This document shows, piece after piece, positions 17,982-27,314 of a stretch of DNA of 64,000 nucleotides. The notes under the pieces are model-generated. The model made no database searches and was not told where the DNA came from. It was given only the letters and a program-made list of their open reading frames with translations. The stretch spans positions 1,426,001-1,490,000 of the forward strand of contig NZ_JAHXMY010000001.1 in the NCBI RefSeq assembly GCF_023149035.1. The letters run 5' to 3'. A program made the position numbers and the translations under genes. The stretch comes from Microbacterium sp. EYE_78 (GTDB lineage Bacteria; Actinomycetota; Actinomycetes; Actinomycetales; Microbacteriaceae). Each line of letters starts with the position of its first letter. Position 1 is the first letter of the stretch.

Positions 17982-18012
17982 GTGAGCTTTCCCCCTGGGC
18001 TTGTCGAGGCTC

Positions 18013-19284
18013 TCAGCTCGCCGACGCGACGGTCCGCGGAGGCCGCGCACGGTCTCCGTCGATGAGCGTTCCGAGAAGAGTAGCGAACGATTCGATCGCG
18101 AATGTTTCGTCGAGCACCGTCTCGCGGTAGCGCTTGCCGTTCGCGCCGAGTGCGGTCGCACGATCGTGGTCGCGGCCGAGGTCGAGCGCGGCATCGAGGA
18201 GCATCCGGGGGTTCGCCGCCGGTACGACGACGCCGGCGCCCGCAGCGCGGATCTCGTCGGCGGTGATTCCCTTCACATCGGTGGCAGCGAGCACCGGACG
18301 TCCGCTGGAGAAGTAGGACGTGAGCTTGCTGGGAACCGCCATCTCGCTGACGCCCGGGTATTCGTTAACGAGCAGGATGTCCGCCGCGGCCAGCGCTGCA
18401 GAGAACTCAGCATCGGGGAGCGGGTCGATGAACTGCAGCGAGGCGACGCCTTCGCCCAGCTGCTTCAGCCGATCGCGCTCGCCGCCGCCGCCCATGAGCA
18501 CGAAGCGGACTTGATCGCCACGTTCGTCGGCGAGCTCGGCCGCGTCGACGACGTTGCCGAGGCCCTGCTTGATCCCCATGTTTCCCGCGTGGAGGACGAC
18601 GATCTCGTCGCCCCAGCCGAGCGCGGCTCGCGCCGCAGCGCGGTCGACCGGTGCGGAGGGGGCGAGGTGCGTCCAGTTGCGGACGACATGGATGCGCTCG
18701 CGAGGGATGTCGAAGTCGGCGCTGACCCGGTCGGCGAAGCGGTCGTGGATGACCACGACGCCGTCGGCTTCCGAGAGCAGCCACTTCTCGGTTGCGCGGA
18801 TGACGCGGCTGCTGAGCCCGCCGTCCTGCCCGGTCTCGCGCAGTCCGAGCCAGTAGAGGTCCTGCACCCACACGACGAGCGGCGTGCCGCGGTGGAGCAG
18901 CTTCATGCGCAGTGCAGCCGCTGCCGACGAGAAGAGGGCCGGCGAAACGGCGACGACCGCGTCTGGGGTTTTGAACGGGGCGAACAGTAGGCGCGCGCCG
19001 AAGCTGAGCTCTGACAGCAGGCGACGGATGCCGCTCGGCTTGCGCGGCACGTAGTGACGGACGCGGTGGGCGCTGATGCCGTCGAGAAGTTCCTTGCGCG
19101 ACCACTGTCCGTAACCTGGCGATACACGCCACTCCGGATAATGAGGATGCGTCGTGACCACGTGCGTCCGGTATCCCAGCCTCGTCAGGCCACGCGACAT
19201 CGCACCGGTGTAGGGGGAGATGCCGGTCGGTTCTGGAGGGTAATTGACTCCAAGTACAGTGACTGCGGGGGCGGGACGCGACAT
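18013..19284 (-). CDS. WcaI-like GT4 glycosyltransferase
   Basis: A 423-residue GT-B enzyme. It opens with [20 protein letters not shown], the acceptor-side motif of WcaI-type transferases, and has [15 protein letters not shown] in the middle, the donor-side [11 protein letters not shown] near 255, and the C-terminal [25 protein letters not shown] that carries the nucleotide-sugar contacts. Position before gmd and fcl suggests a fucosyltransferase, as in colanic acid clusters (inference). ATG 19284 lies 7 nt after TAGGGT, giving a leaderless mRNA that heads the minus-strand operon of this gene, gmd, fcl and the Dabb gene. Confidence 0.87.
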   Translation of the reverse strand: MSRPAPAVTVLGVNYPPEPTGISPYTGAMSRGLTRLGYRTHVVTTHPHYPEWRVSPGYGQWSRKELLDGISAHRVRHYVPRKPSGIRRLLSELSFGARLLFAPFKTPDAVVAVSPALFSSAAAALRMKLLHRGTPLVVWVQDLYWLGLRETGQDGGLSSRVIRATEKWLLSEADGVVVIHDRFADRVSADFDIPRERIHVVRNWTHLAPSAPVDRAAARAALGWGDEIVVLHAGNMGIKQGLGNVVDAAELADERGDQVRFVLMGGGGERDRLKQLGEGVASLQFIDPLPDAEFSAALAAADILLVNEYPGVSEMAVPSKLTSYFSSGRPVLAATDVKGITADEIRAAGAGVVVPAANPRMLLDAALDLGRDHDRATALGANGKRYRETVLDETFAIESFATLLGTLIDGDRARPPRTVASAS

Positions 19285-19291
19285 GCACACG

Positions 19292-19297
19292 ACCCTA
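19292..19297 (-). promoter_or_regulatory. -10 element TAGGGT of the GDP-fucose operon
   Basis: TAGGGT is followed by 7 nt and then ATG 19284. The 52-bp divergent interval to 19337 must also hold whatever drives the plus-strand glycan genes; no convincing plus-strand -10 is seen there. Confidence 0.55.
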
Positions 19298-19336
19298 GCC
19301 GCGCGACGGTTTCGGTCTGGTTTCGGAAGGTGGACG

Positions 19337-19903
19337 ATGTCTGACATCCCGGTGATCGATCTCTCGAAGGCTCCCGGTGAGCGCGCAGCATGGGATCGTC
19401 CGGCGTGGGTCGTCTACCTCTGGGCTGTGTGCGAGCTGCTGTTCGTCACGAATCCGTGGCAGATCAGTTCGGGGTTGCGGGTTCGCGTGCTGCGGGCTTT
19501 CGGGGCAGACATCGGAGCAGGTGTCGTTTTTCGCCCACGTACGAGGGTCAAATTCCCATGGAAGCTATCGGTTGGCGATCGCTCCTGGATCGGTGAGGGC
19601 GTATGGTTTCACAATCAAGACTGCATCGCAGTGGGAGCCGATGTCGTCATCTCGCAAGAGACCTTCCTGACGACGGGGAGCCACCAACATCGCGCTGATA
19701 TGGCTTTGGTGACGAGGTCGATCGTCGTCTCTGATGGGGTGTGGATCACCTCGCGATGCGTCGTGTTGGGTGGCGCGATTGTCGGTAGATCGGTCCTAGC
19801 TAGACCGCTCACCGTGGTACAAGGTCGCATTCCTGACAACGTGATTGTGTCCGGACCGGACTGCAAGATCGTTGGAAGTCGTTTCAAGGCGGAGGCTTCG
19901 TGA
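19337..19903 (+). CDS. WcaF-like hexapeptide-repeat acetyltransferase
   Basis: A 188-residue left-handed beta-helix protein. It has an N-terminal region with WVVYLWAVCELLFVTNPWQIS, then hexapeptide repeats (GADIGAGVVFRPRTRVKFPW, VGDRSWIGEGVWFHNQD, IAVGADVVISQETFLTTGSH). The His in GSHQH is the likely catalytic base. This layout matches WcaF-type O-acetyltransferases that modify exopolysaccharide sugars with acetyl-CoA. ATG 19337 has GGAAGGTGG about 6 nt upstream. The stop overlaps the next GTG by 4 nt, opening the plus-strand glycan operon. Confidence 0.85.
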   Translation: MSDIPVIDLSKAPGERAAWDRPAWVVYLWAVCELLFVTNPWQISSGLRVRVLRAFGADIGAGVVFRPRTRVKFPWKLSVGDRSWIGEGVWFHNQDCIAVGADVVISQETFLTTGSHQHRADMALVTRSIVVSDGVWITSRCVVLGGAIVGRSVLARPLTVVQGRIPDNVIVSGPDCKIVGSRFKAEAS

Positions 19904-21018
19904 AGATCGCCCACGTGGTGACCTATAACTCGCCCGACGGTGCGTTCGGCGGCCCCACGACGGTTGCCTTCGCGCAAGCGCGTGCTTTGGCTGAAATGGG
20001 CCACGAAGTCACGGTGTTCGCGGGGGGGCCGATTGCCTCTCCTCAAGAGGGTCGCGTCGGAGATGCTCGGTTGCTGGAGTACCCGGCGCGACGGCTAGTT
20101 GGGACCACGGGTTTTGCCTTTATGGCATCGCCATCGATGTATCGGGCCCTGCGCCGCAAGATTTTTGATTTCGACGTCGTTCATATCCATTTGGCCCGAG
20201 ACTTAGTGATGGTCCCAGCGTCTCTAGCCGTTCTTCGGTCCTCGACGCAATTCGTAGTCCAGCCACACGGCATGGTCGACCGACCGACCCGGTTCCTCGC
20301 GACGCTTATTGACTTTGCGATCATCCGTCGGGTCCTCAAACGCGCGTTCGTCGCTTTCGCTCTGACCGAAACCGAGCAGGAGACGCTCATCGACCTTCAG
20401 CCCCGCGCGCGCGTGGAGCGGATCCGAAACGGAATCAACGCGGGACCTTCTGCCGACGCGTGCTGGACTGCCGACGGACCGGTGCTTTTTATGGCGCGAT
20501 TCCACGCTCGGAAGCGACCCGATGCCTTCGTGCGCATGGCCACCCTCATCCGAGCCAGCGACCAATCTGCGCGCTTCCTCATGGTTGGACCGGACGAAGG
20601 GGAGCGAGAGCTCGTAACGGCCGCGATCAGGCAAAGCGGATCGCAAGACTCATTTGAGATCCGCGACGGCGTTAGTCCTCTCGCTGCGAGTCGGATCATG
20701 GCGTCCGCAAGTGTTTATGTACTGCCATCCGTCGGCGAGGTCTTCCCCATGACCATACTCGAAGCCTTCGCCGCCGGGATCCCTGTTGTGAGTACGCGAT
20801 CCTTGGGAATAGCGGAGCTTTGCGAGGAGTTCGGTGCCGCCGTCCTTACGGATGGGACGCCTGAAGAGCTGGCGGCTGCCGTGGTGCGCATTCGTTCGGA
20901 TCGTGATCTAGCGGAATCGCTGACGAGGGGAGGACGGGCACTCCTCGAAGCCGAGTTAGGTATCCGTCAGGTCGCCAAGAAACTCGCCAGTGTCTATGAG
21001 ATGGCGCTCGAGCCGTGA
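19900..21018 (+). CDS. GT4-type glycosyltransferase
   Basis: A 372-residue GT-B enzyme. The first domain has FGGPTTVAFAQARALAEMGHEVTVF and VVHIHLARDLV, QPHGMV. The second has the donor-binding E-x7-E motif in EVFPMTILEAFAAGIPVVST near residues 285-305. It probably adds one sugar of the repeat unit on the cytosolic side; donor and linkage are unknown. GTG 19900 overlaps the previous stop (GTGA). Codon choice has more A/T-ending codons than the minus-strand genes to the left. Confidence 0.87.
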   Translation: MKIAHVVTYNSPDGAFGGPTTVAFAQARALAEMGHEVTVFAGGPIASPQEGRVGDARLLEYPARRLVGTTGFAFMASPSMYRALRRKIFDFDVVHIHLARDLVMVPASLAVLRSSTQFVVQPHGMVDRPTRFLATLIDFAIIRRVLKRAFVAFALTETEQETLIDLQPRARVERIRNGINAGPSADACWTADGPVLFMARFHARKRPDAFVRMATLIRASDQSARFLMVGPDEGERELVTAAIRQSGSQDSFEIRDGVSPLAASRIMASASVYVLPSVGEVFPMTILEAFAAGIPVVSTRSLGIAELCEEFGAAVLTDGTPEELAAAVVRIRSDRDLAESLTRGGRALLEAELGIRQVAKKLASVYEMALEP

Positions 21019-22100
21019 GCCGACTCACGATCATTCAGCCATACGTGCCGACCTACCGGCTCCCCTTCTTCGAAGCGGTCAGGGGATCGCTTGCCGACGT
21101 GGGTGTCGAGATGGAGGTTATCGCTGGCGAGCCTGCGGGGTCGCAGGCCGCGCGGCTAGATGCGGTGGACGCCCCCTGGTTGCGAACAGTCCGTCAAAGG
21201 CGTGCATCGCTGTTAGGTAGATCATTCGTGGTGTCCAATTCGAGTCGCTGGTGGGCGAATTCCGATGCCGTCGTAGCCCCCCTTATGGGTAGCTCGCCAG
21301 ATGCCCTACTGCTCGCAGCTTCAAAACGCCGGCCTTTCGCCCTCTGGGGGCATGTTGGTTCGTATACATCCCGTGCCAATGCGGTCGATCGGCGCATCGA
21401 ACGTTGGATGATGAAGAGGGCAAGTGCGGTGTTCGCCTACACGGATTCAGGTGCTCGATGCGCTATTCAAAGTGGGATCCGCGCGGAAAATGTTTTCACG
21501 CTGAAGAACTCGATTGACACGCGAGCTTTGGAAGGCGCGTTGCGCTCCGTGTCAGCGGATGAGTGCTCTGACTATAAAAGAATTAGGGGCATTACGGCAA
21601 AGAACATCGCGCTCTTTATAGGCGGGATAGATTCCAGCAAGCGCATCGACCTCCTAGTTCGGGCGCTGCCCTTCATTCCGGATGACATTCATCTCATCGT
21701 GGCGGGCGAGGGAGAGGAGAAACACCTCCTCAGCTCGATCCCAAGTGAGCGGATTACCCTAGTCGGTGCCGTGTCGGGTCGGGAGAAGGCGATTCTTCTC
21801 AAGATTGCGGATGCAATCGCAAACCCGGGCCGAGTGGGGCTCCTGGCGGTTGACGCTCTTGTAGCTGGCGTTCCGGTAGTGACCACGAACTGGGAGTTTC
21901 ACGCTCCCGAGATCGAGTACCTCGAAGAGGGCATAAGCCTGTTCAAGAGTGCTGATTCCGAGCATGACTTCGCCGAGATGCTGACACGTGTCACCCGCAT
22001 GCCTCGGATGGGCGGTGTCTGGTCTCACCCCTCTCTTGAGAACATGGTTGACCAGTTCGTCGCGGGAATTCGCCACACGCTGAATGGCGCGGCGGTTTGA
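21015..22100 (+). CDS. GT4-like glycosyltransferase
   Basis: A 361-residue GT-B protein. It opens with IIQPYVPTYRLPFFEAVRG, typical of the family, with a LLLAASKRRPFALWGHVGSY middle. The donor domain has FIGGIDSSKRIDLLVRALPFI, AGEGEE and ANPGRVGLLAVDALVAGVPVVTT, where Gly-Leu replaces one glutamate of the usual E-x7-E motif. It acts presumably in repeat-unit assembly. GTG 21015 overlaps the preceding stop by 4 nt; the stop is overlapped by a TTG start. Confidence 0.83.
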   Translation: MSRLTIIQPYVPTYRLPFFEAVRGSLADVGVEMEVIAGEPAGSQAARLDAVDAPWLRTVRQRRASLLGRSFVVSNSSRWWANSDAVVAPLMGSSPDALLLAASKRRPFALWGHVGSYTSRANAVDRRIERWMMKRASAVFAYTDSGARCAIQSGIRAENVFTLKNSIDTRALEGALRSVSADECSDYKRIRGITAKNIALFIGGIDSSKRIDLLVRALPFIPDDIHLIVAGEGEEKHLLSSIPSERITLVGAVSGREKAILLKIADAIANPGRVGLLAVDALVAGVPVVTTNWEFHAPEIEYLEEGISLFKSADSEHDFAEMLTRVTRMPRMGGVWSHPSLENMVDQFVAGIRHTLNGAAV

Positions 22101-23413
22101 TTAGACAGCTGTCGGGTGTCTTCGGATGGAAACTATTTGCTTCCGCCGCCTCGTTTGTTTGCAACCTTGCTATCACGCGGATCCTCCTTGAGAACTATGG
22201 AGTATCGCAGTACGCGGCGATCTCAGTATTACTGTCATTACCGGCCCTGATCCCGTTTGCGGACCTGGGGCTTGGCTCGGTTGCGGTGAATGCCGCGGCA
22301 GACTTGAAAGACGGTCGGGCCATCCAAGAAGCGCGCCGTTCACTTTCCGCTGTCCTCCGGCTGCTAGCGGTTTCGGGTCTTGTCATCATGGTGGCAGCCG
22401 TGCTCCTACTGGCGTCGGGCGCTTGGCCAAGCCTCTTAGGCCCAGCCGTCGCGGACGTCTCGACTGTTGGTATCGGCGCCACAATCGCACTGTGCCTAGT
22501 AGGCGTCAATGTGGTTATAGCGCTCGCGGGTCGAATCCTTCAGGGGTGGCGACGTAACGCACTCATGATCGCCCTGTCGGTCGTAGGGCCACCACTTTCG
22601 CTTGTGCTCGTAGTCTTGTTCGTCGGGGCAGGAACCGATCCTGGCTTGATGGCAGTGCCAGCTTCAATCTCCCTGGTAGTGGTTAGCCTGCTGACATGGG
22701 TCGCAGTGGCACGAATAGATCCTGCGACGGTGAAGCTTGCGTTGAGGACCACCCCTCGAAGGGGTGACTTTTCAGATGCGCTCCAGATCGGCGCGGGTGG
22801 GATGCTGGTCGCGATTCTTGTGGCGCTTCTGATGCAAGCAGACAGACTTTCCCTTAGCTTCCTGGCGTCTCCGGAAGCGCTGGCGGCTTACGCTCTAGTC
22901 GCGCCGATTTACCTCGCGGGGTGGGCTCTGTTGAATCCGCTCGCGATGAACCTCTGGCCGGTCTACAGGCAGGAAATCTCGGACGGCACGTTCACTAGGC
23001 GCCGGCTATTGAGAGATGTGGGTCTTTTCGCTGCAATCGGCGGCATGGCCGGCTGTGCACTCTTCGTTGGTGGACCCATCGCCGTATCGCTCGTGGCTGG
23101 GTCTAACGCCGATATCGTGCCGCTAAGCGTCTATGTCGGCTTCGCGCTGTTGCTTCTACTGCAGGGTGCCGCCTTGCCCGCAGCGATGGTCTTGACCGAC
23201 AAGAAGGGCTTCCGCTATCAGCCCATTCCATTCGCGCTCGCCGTGATCCTCAAAGCAGTGTCATTGCCCTACTGCGTCGCAGTCGCCGGGCCTGCCGGAC
23301 CAATCTTCGCAAGCGTCTTCGGTATTCTCGTTGGTCAATTTCCGCTGATGCTTCGGAAGGCCAGTCAGCGCGCAACCGCAGGCGAGGAGGATCTCGATGA
23401 CGAAGCTCGCTGA
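22097..23413 (+). CDS. Wzx-like polysaccharide flippase (MOP superfamily)
   Basis: A 438-residue integral membrane protein with about twelve helices and the polysaccharide-exporter pattern LASFVCNLAITRILLENYGVSQYAAIS at the start. It would flip undecaprenyl-linked repeat units across the membrane. The TTG start at 22097 is chosen because it overlaps the upstream stop (TTGA) exactly as other genes of this run do with GTGA, and no ATG or GTG lies near the beginning of the conserved sequence. The end overlaps the polymerase gene by 17 bp. Confidence 0.82.
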   Translation: MIRQLSGVFGWKLFASAASFVCNLAITRILLENYGVSQYAAISVLLSLPALIPFADLGLGSVAVNAAADLKDGRAIQEARRSLSAVLRLLAVSGLVIMVAAVLLLASGAWPSLLGPAVADVSTVGIGATIALCLVGVNVVIALAGRILQGWRRNALMIALSVVGPPLSLVLVVLFVGAGTDPGLMAVPASISLVVVSLLTWVAVARIDPATVKLALRTTPRRGDFSDALQIGAGGMLVAILVALLMQADRLSLSFLASPEALAAYALVAPIYLAGWALLNPLAMNLWPVYRQEISDGTFTRRRLLRDVGLFAAIGGMAGCALFVGGPIAVSLVAGSNADIVPLSVYVGFALLLLLQGAALPAAMVLTDKKGFRYQPIPFALAVILKAVSLPYCVAVAGPAGPIFASVFGILVGQFPLMLRKASQRATAGEEDLDDEAR

Positions 23414-24881
23414 GCGTCGCCGCTTGCGGATACCTGGTCCCAGACCCACCGCTATTGCCGCCTACGTTGCGGTGCTTGTCGCGTACCTCCTTGTGGGCTT
23501 GTCCGTATCATCGGACCCGTCGCTCACCGCGGCGTATGGCGTAATCGCAGTATGTGCGCTGTCGATCGCGATCCTCGGCTTGCGGTCTCCCGTTGACAAG
23601 AGCGATCCCTTGGTCTGGATGAACATCGCTTTCGCGGTTATGTTCGGTCTGCATCCGATCGCGATGATCGAAACTGGAGTCCTCGAGCAGGCATACCACT
23701 TCCGGTTCTTTCTTGTCCCCACCTATCCTCAGGCAGCGGCTCTGGCTCTCCTCGCTACCATCTCGTTCAACCTCGGATACTGGATCCATCGTGCATCCAC
23801 GAGGGGAGGGGCAGGCATCTCCGCGCTGCCTCTCTTGCACTCCGGGAGCGAGGCCGTCGATCTCTTGCGCTCTCGACTCGCGTCGAGGCTGGCCTGGTTG
23901 ACTTTGCTCGTTTCTCTCGTTGCCTATAGTGCATTCGCGATCTCGGTGGGAACAAATCCAATCGCCGCAATTCTCGGGGGGGCGCGAAGAGGTGAGGAGA
24001 CCTCGTCAACGGCCTACCTGTATTACGCACCGCAGATGATCGGTCCGGCCACTCTCCTATTTTTGTACGCGGCACTGATTAGGCGGAAGTTCCCCCTCGG
24101 GGCTGTCGTGCTCGGCGCGGTTCAGTTGATTCTCTTTCTTCCAGGAGGCCAGCGCCTCGTCCTCCTGTTAACCCTTGTTCCCACCTTCCTTGCTTACTTC
24201 ATGCTACAAAGGAAGCGTCTCGCGACGGGATTGCTGGTCGCTGGCACTCTGCCAATTTTGACGCTCGTGATCGCTATGCGTGATCTTGGGGCCAATGTCG
24301 AGCTCGACATCTTTTCGGCTGTCGCGAGATTTGTTTCCAACCCGCAGGAGCAACTACTCGAATTTGCCACCGGTGACGACACTGAGATGCTGGACGCGCT
24401 CGCGGTAGAACTCCAACTGGTTCCGTCGGCCATCCCCCACAGTCCGCTGTCCGTTCTTACATCGACTCTTGCTGCGCCTATACCTAGCGCGTTCTGGTCA
24501 GGAAAGCCCCAGCCCGCCGACAGTCTGTTGAATGCGATCATCGTCGGGACGGACGCGAATAGCGCAGGGTTGGCTTACTCATTTGTGGGCGAGCTGTTCT
24601 ACGATTCATCCTACTTCGGTGTGATCATCGGATTCCTCGTCGCCGGCGCTATTGCCGCTGGATCGCGTGACTGGGTTCGCCGCGCGCAATCACCCGCGAC
24701 GATCCTGATCTATTGTGCCCTGGTCCCTACATTCATCTCCCTGGTAAGGGGAAGCCTGGCATACGCGCTAGCGCGTGCTCTCTTCACAGTTGGCCCACTA
24801 GTTGCGTACTCAATTGTCGAGCGTCGCCGTTTGTCGAGCCTGTACGCAGCCGACAACAGGAGTCAGAAGGTAATGTCTTGA
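23397..24881 (+). CDS. Wzy-like polysaccharide polymerase
   Basis: A 494-residue membrane protein with ten or more helices and a large central loop (about residues 290-390). This is the usual shape of O-antigen or exopolysaccharide polymerases, whose sequences vary widely. The phrase ILFLPGGQRLVLLLTLVPTFLAYF and a loop with SAFWSGKPQPADSLLNA fit the EpsG/Wzy-like group. It would join flipped repeat units outside the membrane. ATG 23397 has GAGGAGGAT about 5 nt upstream, inside the flippase gene. Assignment rests on topology and context more than on sequence. Confidence 0.72.
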   Translation: MTKLAERRRLRIPGPRPTAIAAYVAVLVAYLLVGLSVSSDPSLTAAYGVIAVCALSIAILGLRSPVDKSDPLVWMNIAFAVMFGLHPIAMIETGVLEQAYHFRFFLVPTYPQAAALALLATISFNLGYWIHRASTRGGAGISALPLLHSGSEAVDLLRSRLASRLAWLTLLVSLVAYSAFAISVGTNPIAAILGGARRGEETSSTAYLYYAPQMIGPATLLFLYAALIRRKFPLGAVVLGAVQLILFLPGGQRLVLLLTLVPTFLAYFMLQRKRLATGLLVAGTLPILTLVIAMRDLGANVELDIFSAVARFVSNPQEQLLEFATGDDTEMLDALAVELQLVPSAIPHSPLSVLTSTLAAPIPSAFWSGKPQPADSLLNAIIVGTDANSAGLAYSFVGELFYDSSYFGVIIGFLVAGAIAAGSRDWVRRAQSPATILIYCALVPTFISLVRGSLAYALARALFTVGPLVAYSIVERRRLSSLYAADNRSQKVMS

Positions 24882-26131
24882 TTCGGACTTTTGTAGCGAA
24901 TGCTGGCACTCACCCAGAGCCCATAGCGGCAGCAGCAGCCCTGGCGGTGAGGGGTGAGTTGGACCGATTAGCAACCGCGTCGATGTGGGCCCAGGACAGC
25001 ACCCTCGGCCGCCTTGCGGAGTCCGCGACGCAGACGCGACCAGGCGAGGTCCTACGCCAGCGCGCCCTGCCGAGCGCGATAGCCGGATCGCACGTTCTCA
25101 CAAGCGGCCTGCGCATGGAGTTCGTTTTCCAGATTCTGCTGCGCCTCAATGCGGGTGCGGCTGGGCGGATGTTGACGCGCCGCAATTCCATATTCCACCG
25201 CGGGGTGGCGCGGTACTTGTCCGTTAACAGCGCGGACTTGATCATTGCGCAGTCGACGTCCGCGCTAGCTGCTTTCGAGTCGTCAACTTCCGATACTTTC
25301 AAGGTGTTGCTCTATCCCCTGCCTGATCCTCGCTGGGTCAGGAATTATTTCGAGGAGGAGGCCCGCGCAAATCCGGGCTGGGCCCAGCACTTGCAGGGCC
25401 GGCGGGACAGTGAGCACCGCGTGAGGCTCCTGGAAAGAGAGATCGACATGGCCGATCTGATTGTGACGCCCAGCACTTTCGCGGCTAGGTCCTTCGAGGG
25501 CCGCGGATGGACAAAGCCCGTTGTAGGAGTTCCTCTCGGCTGCGGCGTTCCTGATGCTGAGTTGCCGGTTCGCTCGGATGCCCGGGGTAAGTTGCGAGTG
25601 CTGTTTGCAGGCCAGTTCAATCAGCGCAAGGGAGCCAGCTACCTGCTTGAAGCATTCCGTGCAGTCGCCTCGCCTGGAGACGAATTGTGGATAGCCGGCC
25701 GCGTCCCTTCAGATCTGTTGCCGCTGCTCAGCGCAACCCGCGGTGTGCGGGTTCTCGGAGCTTTGCCTCAAGCGGAGCTGCGTCGGCGCATGGCAAGCGC
25801 CGATGTGCTTGTCTTGCCTACCCTGGCCGACGGGTTCGGTCTGGTCATCTCGGAGGCCATGAGTGTAGGTACACCGGTCATCACGACTCCCCACAGCGGA
25901 GGACCTGATGTGATCACCCATGGGATGGACGGCCTGATCGTCCCACCCCGCGACTCCTCAGCGCTCGCTGACGCTCTTGCCCTGCTCCGCGACGCGCCCC
26001 TCAGGCTGAAACTGTCGTCCAACGCGGCGCGAACTGCCGCAAGAAGGTCATGGGATGTTTATGGCGATGAGCTTCTTGGCGCTATCGAGGCTGCGAGAGG
26101 CGCGATCGAGGGTGGAGGTGTTGACGAGTGA
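24878..26131 (+). CDS. GT4 glycosyltransferase
   Basis: A 417-residue GT-B enzyme. The C-terminal donor domain is clear: VLFAGQFNQRKGASYLLEAFRAV, then the E-x7-E type region LADGFGLVISEAMSVGTPVITTPHSGGPDVI with the D-G-L-I-V-P-P-R loop. The N-terminal half has HVLTSGL and SADLIIAQSTSALAAFE. The TTG at 24878 overlaps the polymerase stop (TTGA), with AGAAGG about 9 nt upstream; the reading frame is open further upstream but without family sequence. It transfers an unknown sugar during repeat-unit synthesis. Confidence 0.85.
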   Translation: MIRTFVANAGTHPEPIAAAAALAVRGELDRLATASMWAQDSTLGRLAESATQTRPGEVLRQRALPSAIAGSHVLTSGLRMEFVFQILLRLNAGAAGRMLTRRNSIFHRGVARYLSVNSADLIIAQSTSALAAFESSTSDTFKVLLYPLPDPRWVRNYFEEEARANPGWAQHLQGRRDSEHRVRLLEREIDMADLIVTPSTFAARSFEGRGWTKPVVGVPLGCGVPDAELPVRSDARGKLRVLFAGQFNQRKGASYLLEAFRAVASPGDELWIAGRVPSDLLPLLSATRGVRVLGALPQAELRRRMASADVLVLPTLADGFGLVISEAMSVGTPVITTPHSGGPDVITHGMDGLIVPPRDSSALADALALLRDAPLRLKLSSNAARTAARRSWDVYGDELLGAIEAARGAIEGGGVDE

Positions 26132-27147
26132 AGCGATCCCAGCCTGAGGTGTTCGTGTTCGACCCCAATTCGTTCAATTCCTACGGGCTTGAACTCGCGG
26201 ACGTTCTGAGCGACGACGGTTTCGCGGTCACGCACCTCGGACACCGCGCATCCGAATTGCGTCCGAGGTCAGCGAGGTCATGCGTTGTGTTCGGGTCGAA
26301 AGTCCCGATCCGTGGTCTGGTCAGCGTTGCTGCGCGGATGTCGCGGACGCGGAACGCGACGCTCATCGTCGCTTGGGCTCCCACCCCCGCGCACGTCCTT
26401 CTGGCACGTGCCCTCAGCTCGCTTTGTTCTCGTCTATTCATCGTGGAACACAATCCGCGGTCGGGGAGAGACAACTCCGCCCACGATCAGTCCTTCCAGA
26501 AGCTCACACTTTCTCCTAGGGCGAGTGTCGTTCGACACGGAGCAGAGCGCGAGCTTTCGATGGGCGAAGTTGGGCATCCGGCCTACTCCACCTTCGCTTC
26601 CGTTTATGGGAGCGCGGGACGTTCCGCAGCCCCTCGGTGGGACTACATCTTTTTTGGCACCGCCAGGCGAGATAAGGGTGTCCAGCACCTTCCGCGCCTG
26701 GCGCGGGAGCTACGAACTGTGGGTAAGTCTCTTGCGATTCGTGTGGGGCGCTGTAGCCCGCAGGAAGCGCAGTTCTTGAGAGCAATTGCCGATGCGGATG
26801 TGGTCGTTGGTGAGACCACCCATATCTCCGAACGCCGACTTGCGGCCGACCTTGAGCGCTCGGGGGCGATTCTGGCGCCGTATTCCGAGGTGACCACTTC
26901 GGGTTCCGCCATCCTTGGGGCGACGTTCGGACTGCCCGTCCTGATGCTGGAATCACCGAGCATGCGGTGGTTGTTGGGACATGACATGCCTGACGATGTT
27001 GACATGCTCGTCAGCAGGGCGACTTCGGGGCAGGCGGTGTCCGCTCGCCTGAGCGCAACGGGCATCAATGAGAGGTGCGCTTCGAGTTGGAGGCAACTGC
27101 TTCCCCCTCCGGTCGGAGAAAGGGCCCCAGCGGGCGTCATCGATTGA
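26128..27147 (+). CDS. Probable GT-B glycosyltransferase, divergent
   Basis: A 339-residue protein that begins EVFVFDPNSFNSYGLELADVL and carries a GT-B-like second half: YIFFGTARRDKGVQHLPRLARELR, DADVVVGETTHISERRLAADLERSGAILAPYSEVTTSGSAILGATFGLPVLML. The last stretch fits a donor-binding helix but lacks the two clear glutamates of GT4 enzymes. Position as the last gene of the overlapping run (GTG 26128 in GTGA) supports a glycan role. It could also be a non-catalytic partner. The gene stops just before the ribosomal promoter. Confidence 0.65.
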   Translation: MKRSQPEVFVFDPNSFNSYGLELADVLSDDGFAVTHLGHRASELRPRSARSCVVFGSKVPIRGLVSVAARMSRTRNATLIVAWAPTPAHVLLARALSSLCSRLFIVEHNPRSGRDNSAHDQSFQKLTLSPRASVVRHGAERELSMGEVGHPAYSTFASVYGSAGRSAAPRWDYIFFGTARRDKGVQHLPRLARELRTVGKSLAIRVGRCSPQEAQFLRAIADADVVVGETTHISERRLAADLERSGAILAPYSEVTTSGSAILGATFGLPVLMLESPSMRWLLGHDMPDDVDMLVSRATSGQAVSARLSATGINERCASSWRQLLPPPVGERAPAGVID

Positions 27148-27173
27148 GTTCGTACCCGTCTAGAGGGTACACT
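27144..27173 (+). promoter_or_regulatory. Promoter of rplM-rpsI with a palindrome in its spacer
   Basis: TTGAGT (27144-27149), an 18-nt spacer and TACACT (27168-27173) make a good housekeeping promoter. The spacer holds GTACCCGTCTAGAGGGTAC (27152-27170), whose 6-bp arms are perfect inverted repeats around 7 nt. It overlaps the end of the last glycan gene by 4 nt. The palindrome could be an operator or chance; it has no U-tract and is not a convincing terminator. Confidence 0.6.
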
Positions 27174-27314
27174 GCTAGCTGATGCCTGCGCCCTGCTGGC
27201 CTGGCACCGCGAACGTGAGCCCTCCACTGGCGTGTTCGACCGGCATCCCGAGCGAACCACCCCGGAGTGGGATTCACGAACCTCTCCGTTCGAATCAATG
27301 AAAGCAGCACTACA
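27174..27314 (+). other. 5' leader of rplM-rpsI
   Basis: If transcription starts near 27180, rplM has a leader of about 135 nt with no evident coding sequence. Ribosomal operons often have such leaders for feedback control. I could not fold it into a known leader class by eye. Confidence 0.4.

Noticed and set aside
27174..27314. Known L13-type leader or riboswitch
   Set aside because: The leader has the right position, but no recognisable conserved motif could be matched by eye.
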